Shown here: positions 61,010 to 64,000 of the stretch, piece by piece
Position numbering within the stretch: position 1 is the stretch's first letter
Layout: the number at the start of each line of letters is the position of its first letter
From: Saccharopolyspora gregorii
GTDB lineage: Bacteria > Actinomycetota > Actinomycetes > Mycobacteriales > Pseudonocardiaceae
DNA: 64,000 nucleotides
NCBI RefSeq assembly: GCF_024734405.1
Contig: NZ_CP059556.1
Location: forward strand, 4,712,001 to 4,776,000
Reading direction: 5' to 3'
Notes under the pieces: model-generated
Told to the model about the DNA's origin: nothing
The model's input: the letters and a program-made list of their open reading frames with translations, nothing else
The model's database searches: none
Translations under genes and position numbers: made by a program

Positions 61010-61501
61010 TCAGCGCCGGACGACCACGGTGCCGGTGAGGCGGTCCAGCCAGGAACGGCCATCGCCGTTGCGGATGATCGCGGGCACCAGCAGACCGGTC
61101 AGCGCGCAGCGCACCACCGCTCGCCACAGGCCCACCGCACCCGGCCGCTCCACCCGGGCCACCCAGATGCCGGTGAGCAGCATCCCGGGGGTGAACCCGA
61201 AGAACGCCACCGGGATCACCGTGATCGCGAACCAGGCCACCAGGCTCCAGTTCCCGGGCAGCGCCGGTGCGGTGAACAGCTGCGCCACCAGCGCGGCCAG
61301 CACGATGTCGACCAGGAACCCGAGCAGCCGGCGACCGCCGGTGGCGACCGAACCCTGCCCGCTCTCCGGCAGGCCCATCCGCTCGCCGCGCCACCGCTGC
61401 TGCGGGTCGCGGCCGAACAGGCCGCCCAGGCCCTGCGGCTCGCCCGCGGAAGCGTCGCCCTGGCTGCTCATCTCGGACCTGGATCCCGTCGATTCACCCA
61501 C
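61010..61501 (-). CDS. RDD-family membrane protein
   Basis: 163 residues. A disordered N-terminus of about 50 residues is followed by an RDD domain: GGRRLLGFLVDIVLAAL with Arg and Asp in the first helix, a second helix AWFAITVIPVAFFG, TPGMLLTGIWVARV, and a short third hydrophobic segment. RDD proteins are multi-helix membrane proteins of ill-defined, sometimes transport-related, role. GTG 61501 has TAGTCT 6 bases upstream and no ribosome-binding site. Divergent from glnA. Confidence 0.85.
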   Translation of the reverse strand: MGESTGSRSEMSSQGDASAGEPQGLGGLFGRDPQQRWRGERMGLPESGQGSVATGGRRLLGFLVDIVLAALVAQLFTAPALPGNWSLVAWFAITVIPVAFFGFTPGMLLTGIWVARVERPGAVGLWRAVVRCALTGLLVPAIIRNGDGRSWLDRLTGTVVVRR

Positions 61502-61507
61502 TCCCCC

Positions 61508-61513
61508 AGACTA
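61508..61513 (-). promoter_or_regulatory. -10 box of the RDD gene (leaderless)
   Basis: TAGTCT, 6 bases (GGGGGA), then GTG. Confidence 0.55.
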
Positions 61514-61601
61514 CGACCCGCGACCCGCGGTGACGCCGACCGGCGTCCGAACGACCTGATCAGCCGCCCTCCGCAATCGGTCTCATCCGTTCAGGCGGTC
61601 G

Positions 61602-61639
61602 TTAACGTCGGCGAAACATCGGGGTGATGGCCGAGCAAC
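61602..61639 (+). promoter_or_regulatory. GlnR-type operator array upstream of glnA
   Basis: Four half-sites with exact 11-base periodicity: TTAAC, 6 bases, GAAAC, 6 bases, GTGAT, 6 bases, GCAAC. They fit the alternating gTnAC and GaAAC boxes bound by GlnR in actinomycetes (established consensus). The array ends 89 bases before the glnA start, the right place for nitrogen control. Confidence 0.75.
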
Positions 61640-61728
61640 ACCGGTGACATAACGTTGTCCACGAGCCGGTGAGCTCGGAGCACGCGCGCCGGTGAGCAGT
61701 CAACCAGTGCGTGAAGGAGCCATCGAGG

Positions 61729-63153
61729 GTGTTCAAGAATCCAGACGAGGTCCTGCGCTTCATCTCCGACGAGGACGTGAAGTACATCGATGTCCGGTTC
61801 TGCGACCTGCCGGGCGTCATGCAGCACTTCACGGTGCCCGCCTCGGCGTTCGACCAGGACACCTTCACCGAAGGGCTGGCCTTCGACGGCTCCTCGGTCC
61901 GCGGGTTCCAGTCGATCCACGAGTCGGACATGCTGCTGCTGCCCGACCCGTACACCGCGCGCATCGACCCCTACCGCGTCGAGAAGACGCTCATCCTGAA
62001 CTTCTTCGTGCACGACCCGTTCACGTTGGAGCCCTACAGCCGGGACCCGCGCAACGTGGCCCGCAAGGCCGAGCAGTACCTGGCCGAGTCCGGCGTCGCC
62101 GACACCGTGTTCTTCGGTGCCGAGGCCGAGTTCTACATCTTCGACTCGGTGCGCTTCGGCGAGGGCCCGAACCGCAGCTTCGCCGAGGTCGACTCCGTCG
62201 AGGGCTGGTGGAACACCGAGCGCGACGAGGAGGGCGGCAACAAGGGCTACAAGACCCGGATGAAGGGCGGGTACTTCCCCGTCTCGCCGTACGACCACTT
62301 CGCGGACCTGCGCGACAAGATCTCCACCCAGCTCAGCGGCTCCGGGTTCACCGTCGAGCGCGCGCACCACGAGGTCGGCACCGGCGGCCAGACCGAGATC
62401 AACTACAAGTTCAACACGATGCTGCACGCCGCGGACGACCTGCAGCTGTTCAAGTACATCGTGAAGAACACCGCGTGGCAGGACGGCCGCACGGTCACCT
62501 TCATGCCGAAGCCGCTGTTCGGCGACAACGGCTCCGGCATGCACAGCCACATGTCGCTGTGGAAGGACGGCTCGCCGCTGTTCTACGACGAGTCCGGCTA
62601 CGGCGGGCTCTCGGACATGGCGCGGCACTACATCGGCGGCATCCTGCACCACGCCCCGAGCCTGCTGGCCTTCACCAACCCGACGATCAACTCGTACCAC
62701 CGGCTGGTGCCGGGCTACGAGGCGCCGGTGAACCTGGTGTACTCGCAGCGCAACCGCTCCGCCTGCATGCGGATCCCGATCACCGGCAGCAACCCGAAGG
62801 CCAAGCGCGTCGAGTTCCGCTGCCCGGACCCGTCGGGCAACCCGTACCTGGCGTTCGCGGCGATGATGATGGCCGGCCTGGACGGCATCAAGAACAAGAT
62901 CGAGCCGCCGGAACCGATCGACAAGGACCTCTACGAGCTGCCGCCCGAAGAGGCCAAGAACGTCCCGCAGGTGCCGGACAGCCTGGAGAAGGTCATCGAC
63001 CGGCTCGAAGAGGACCACGACTACCTGCTCGAAGGCGGCGTGTTCACCTCGGACCTGATCGAGACCTGGATCCGGCTCAAGCGCGAGAACGAGATCGACC
63101 CGGTCCGGCTGCGGCCGCACCCGCACGAGTTCGCGCTGTACTACGACGTGTGA
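61729..63153 (+). CDS. glnA: Glutamine synthetase type I
   Basis: Central nitrogen-assimilation enzyme, glutamate plus ammonia plus ATP to glutamine. 474 residues, dodecameric GSI-beta type. [16 protein letters not shown] near 53-68, the metal-binding [30 protein letters not shown], and the adenylylation site Tyr402 in [11 protein letters not shown]. It is therefore subject to GlnE-type modification. GTG 61729 gives the family N-terminus [12 protein letters not shown], with AAGGAG 9 bases upstream; GTG 61711 would add six residues. A GlnR operator lies upstream. Counterpart of Rv2220. Confidence 0.96.
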   Translation: MFKNPDEVLRFISDEDVKYIDVRFCDLPGVMQHFTVPASAFDQDTFTEGLAFDGSSVRGFQSIHESDMLLLPDPYTARIDPYRVEKTLILNFFVHDPFTLEPYSRDPRNVARKAEQYLAESGVADTVFFGAEAEFYIFDSVRFGEGPNRSFAEVDSVEGWWNTERDEEGGNKGYKTRMKGGYFPVSPYDHFADLRDKISTQLSGSGFTVERAHHEVGTGGQTEINYKFNTMLHAADDLQLFKYIVKNTAWQDGRTVTFMPKPLFGDNGSGMHSHMSLWKDGSPLFYDESGYGGLSDMARHYIGGILHHAPSLLAFTNPTINSYHRLVPGYEAPVNLVYSQRNRSACMRIPITGSNPKAKRVEFRCPDPSGNPYLAFAAMMMAGLDGIKNKIEPPEPIDKDLYELPPEEAKNVPQVPDSLEKVIDRLEEDHDYLLEGGVFTSDLIETWIRLKRENEIDPVRLRPHPHEFALYYDV

Positions 63154-63171
63154 TCGAGGCGCTCCGCGCGA

Positions 63172-63208
63172 AGCGGGCCGGCCGGGACCCGTTCCCGACC
63201 GGCCCGCT
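63172..63208. terminator. Bidirectional terminator after glnA
   Basis: AGCGGGCCGG pairs with CCGGCCCGCT, extended by an inner CGGGA/TCCCG helix, between converging genes. Confidence 0.8.
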
Positions 63209-63223
63209 CCTTCGTCCGGGGGC

Positions 63224-64000
63224 TCAGGTGCCGTTCCAGGGCGCCAGCGGGCTGCCGGTCGCACCGGGGCGGAACCGGAACAGGGCTCCCGCGTACGGGT
63301 CGCCGACGAGCGCCCGCTCGTCGTAGCCGGAGCACGCCGAGGTCACGTACATCTCGTCCAGCCTGCGACCGCCGAACACGAGACCGGTCACGCGGCGGGT
63401 GGGCGCCCACAGCACCGTCTCCAGGTCTCCGCCGGGGCTGTACCGGTGGATGCGTCCGCTGCCGCGCATCGCGACCCACGCACCGCCCTCGTTGTCCATC
63501 GCCAGCCCGTCGGGGTGGCCTTCGGACTCGGCGCACACGATCCAGCGCCTGCCGCGCCCGGCCCGGCCGCGTTCCACGTCGTAGTCGAAGGCCCAGATGA
63601 CGCGCGGCACCGTGTCGATCACGTACATGGTCGCCCCGTCCGGGCTCCAGCCGATGCCGCCGGAGAGGGTCAGCCCGTCCACCAGGACGCGGGCCCGGGT
63701 GCCGTCGAGGACGTACAGCGCGCTGCGCTTCGCCTCCCGGCTGTGGGTGAGGGTGCCCGCCACGAACCGGCCCGCCGGGTCGCAGGCGCCGCCGCTCATC
63801 CGGTCGCCCGCCTGCACGCCGGTGATGGGTTCCAGCGCGGCGCGCCCGGGGAACAACCGGGCGAAGCCCCGATCCGCGGCGGCGATGAGCTGTCCGTTGC
63901 GGGTGGCGCCCAGCGAGGTGACCACCCCGGGCAACACCTGCACCTCGTCCGCATCGGAATCGCGGTGGTAGGTGTGCAGTTCTCTGCGCAGCACGTCCAC
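63224..64000 (-). CDS. SMP-30/gluconolactonase/LRE-family protein (partial, N-terminus beyond window)
   Basis: 258 residues of a six-bladed beta-propeller lactonase-like protein; the start lies past the right edge. The metal-site blocks of the family are visible: LTLSGGIGWSPDGATMYVIDTVPRVIWAFDYD, with the Asn position replaced by Gly in SGGIGWS, and HPDGLAMDNEGGAWVAM. The tail is LVFGGRRLDEMYVTSA. Family members hydrolyse sugar lactones, as in gluconate or arabinose pathways; substrate here unknown. It converges on glnA across a shared terminator. Confidence 0.87.
   Translation of the reverse strand: MDVLRRELHTYHRDSDADEVQVLPGVVTSLGATRNGQLIAAADRGFARLFPGRAALEPITGVQAGDRMSGGACDPAGRFVAGTLTHSREAKRSALYVLDGTRARVLVDGLTLSGGIGWSPDGATMYVIDTVPRVIWAFDYDVERGRAGRGRRWIVCAESEGHPDGLAMDNEGGAWVAMRGSGRIHRYSPGGDLETVLWAPTRRVTGLVFGGRRLDEMYVTSACSGYDERALVGDPYAGALFRFRPGATGSPLAPWNGT

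Overview
The window is very GC-rich and densely packed with genes. It has many GTG starts and reads as a bacterial chromosome segment from an actinomycete. Protein features place it near Pseudonocardiaceae (Saccharopolyspora-like): a bcc-aa3 respiratory chain, a CysO-like sulfur carrier, class II DAHP synthase, RNase AS, an F420-type oxidoreductase, and an adenylylatable GlnA with a GlnR-type operator. The family-level placement is inference from remembered homologues. Much of the order (aroG, RNase AS, plsC, an ArsA-like gene, a TB16.3-like gene, fadD15, an NlpC/P60 gene, trpD, ctaE-qcrCAB, ctaC/ctaF, asnB, a HesB gene, cobT/cobS, ilvE, pepA, dlaT, a TIGR01777 gene, lipB, lipA, glnA) matches the M. 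tuberculosis Rv2178c-Rv2220 stretch as I remember it. This is therefore mostly a conserved core block with local insertions. I see no insertion sequence, prophage, CRISPR array, tRNA or rRNA.

Layout. 1-3496 (-): a DeoR regulator followed by a polyol-type ABC importer (lipoprotein binding protein and two permeases, the second cut by the left edge). 3905-8111 (-): class II DAHP synthase, a 6-phosphofructokinase with pyrophosphate-type residues, RNase AS and a PlsC acyltransferase. 8287-9500 (+): a carboxylesterase and a membrane protein. 13807-9558 (-): metallophosphoesterase, START-like TB16.3 protein, Get3/ArsA-like ATPase with an HSP20-like tail, a CxxCxxC protein and ROK glucokinase. 14220-16013 (+): FadD15. 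16080-20324 (-): an HExxH protease, an NlpC/P60 endopeptidase behind a c-di-AMP-type riboswitch, and an NYN-domain nuclease-like protein divergent from a DEDDh/GIY-YIG fusion (20399-22117).

22190-30500 holds the respiratory genes ctaE-qcrC-qcrA-qcrB and ctaC-ctaF (all -), with trpD, two small proteins of unknown role and a stand-alone RAM domain between them. 30975-42429 holds asparagine synthetase, a secreted alpha-amylase, an S4 protein, a HesB/IscA protein, a DUF3043 membrane protein, an aldo/keto reductase, cobU-cobT-cobS, a CysO-like carrier paired with an Asp-box propeller, and ilvE. 42575-52231 holds an amino-acid permease/DUF402 pair, leucyl aminopeptidase, an OsmC protein, and the lipoamide genes lpdA and dlaT/sucB.

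From 52327, lipB and lipA supply lipoate to the E2 protein encoded just upstream. They are separated by a 5.9 kb accessory block: a Tat-lipoprotein serine hydrolase, a winged-helix regulator, an F420-type LLM oxidoreductase, a TetR regulator with three operator-like repeats, an internally duplicated membrane protein and an SDR. The window closes with a DUF4191 protein, an RDD protein, glnA and a partial SMP-30 protein.

Two regulatory themes recur. At least 17 genes have a TANNNT-like -10 box ending 6-7 nt before the start codon and no good ribosome-binding site, which predicts leaderless mRNAs. Strong GC-rich hairpins, many between convergent genes, mark gene ends.
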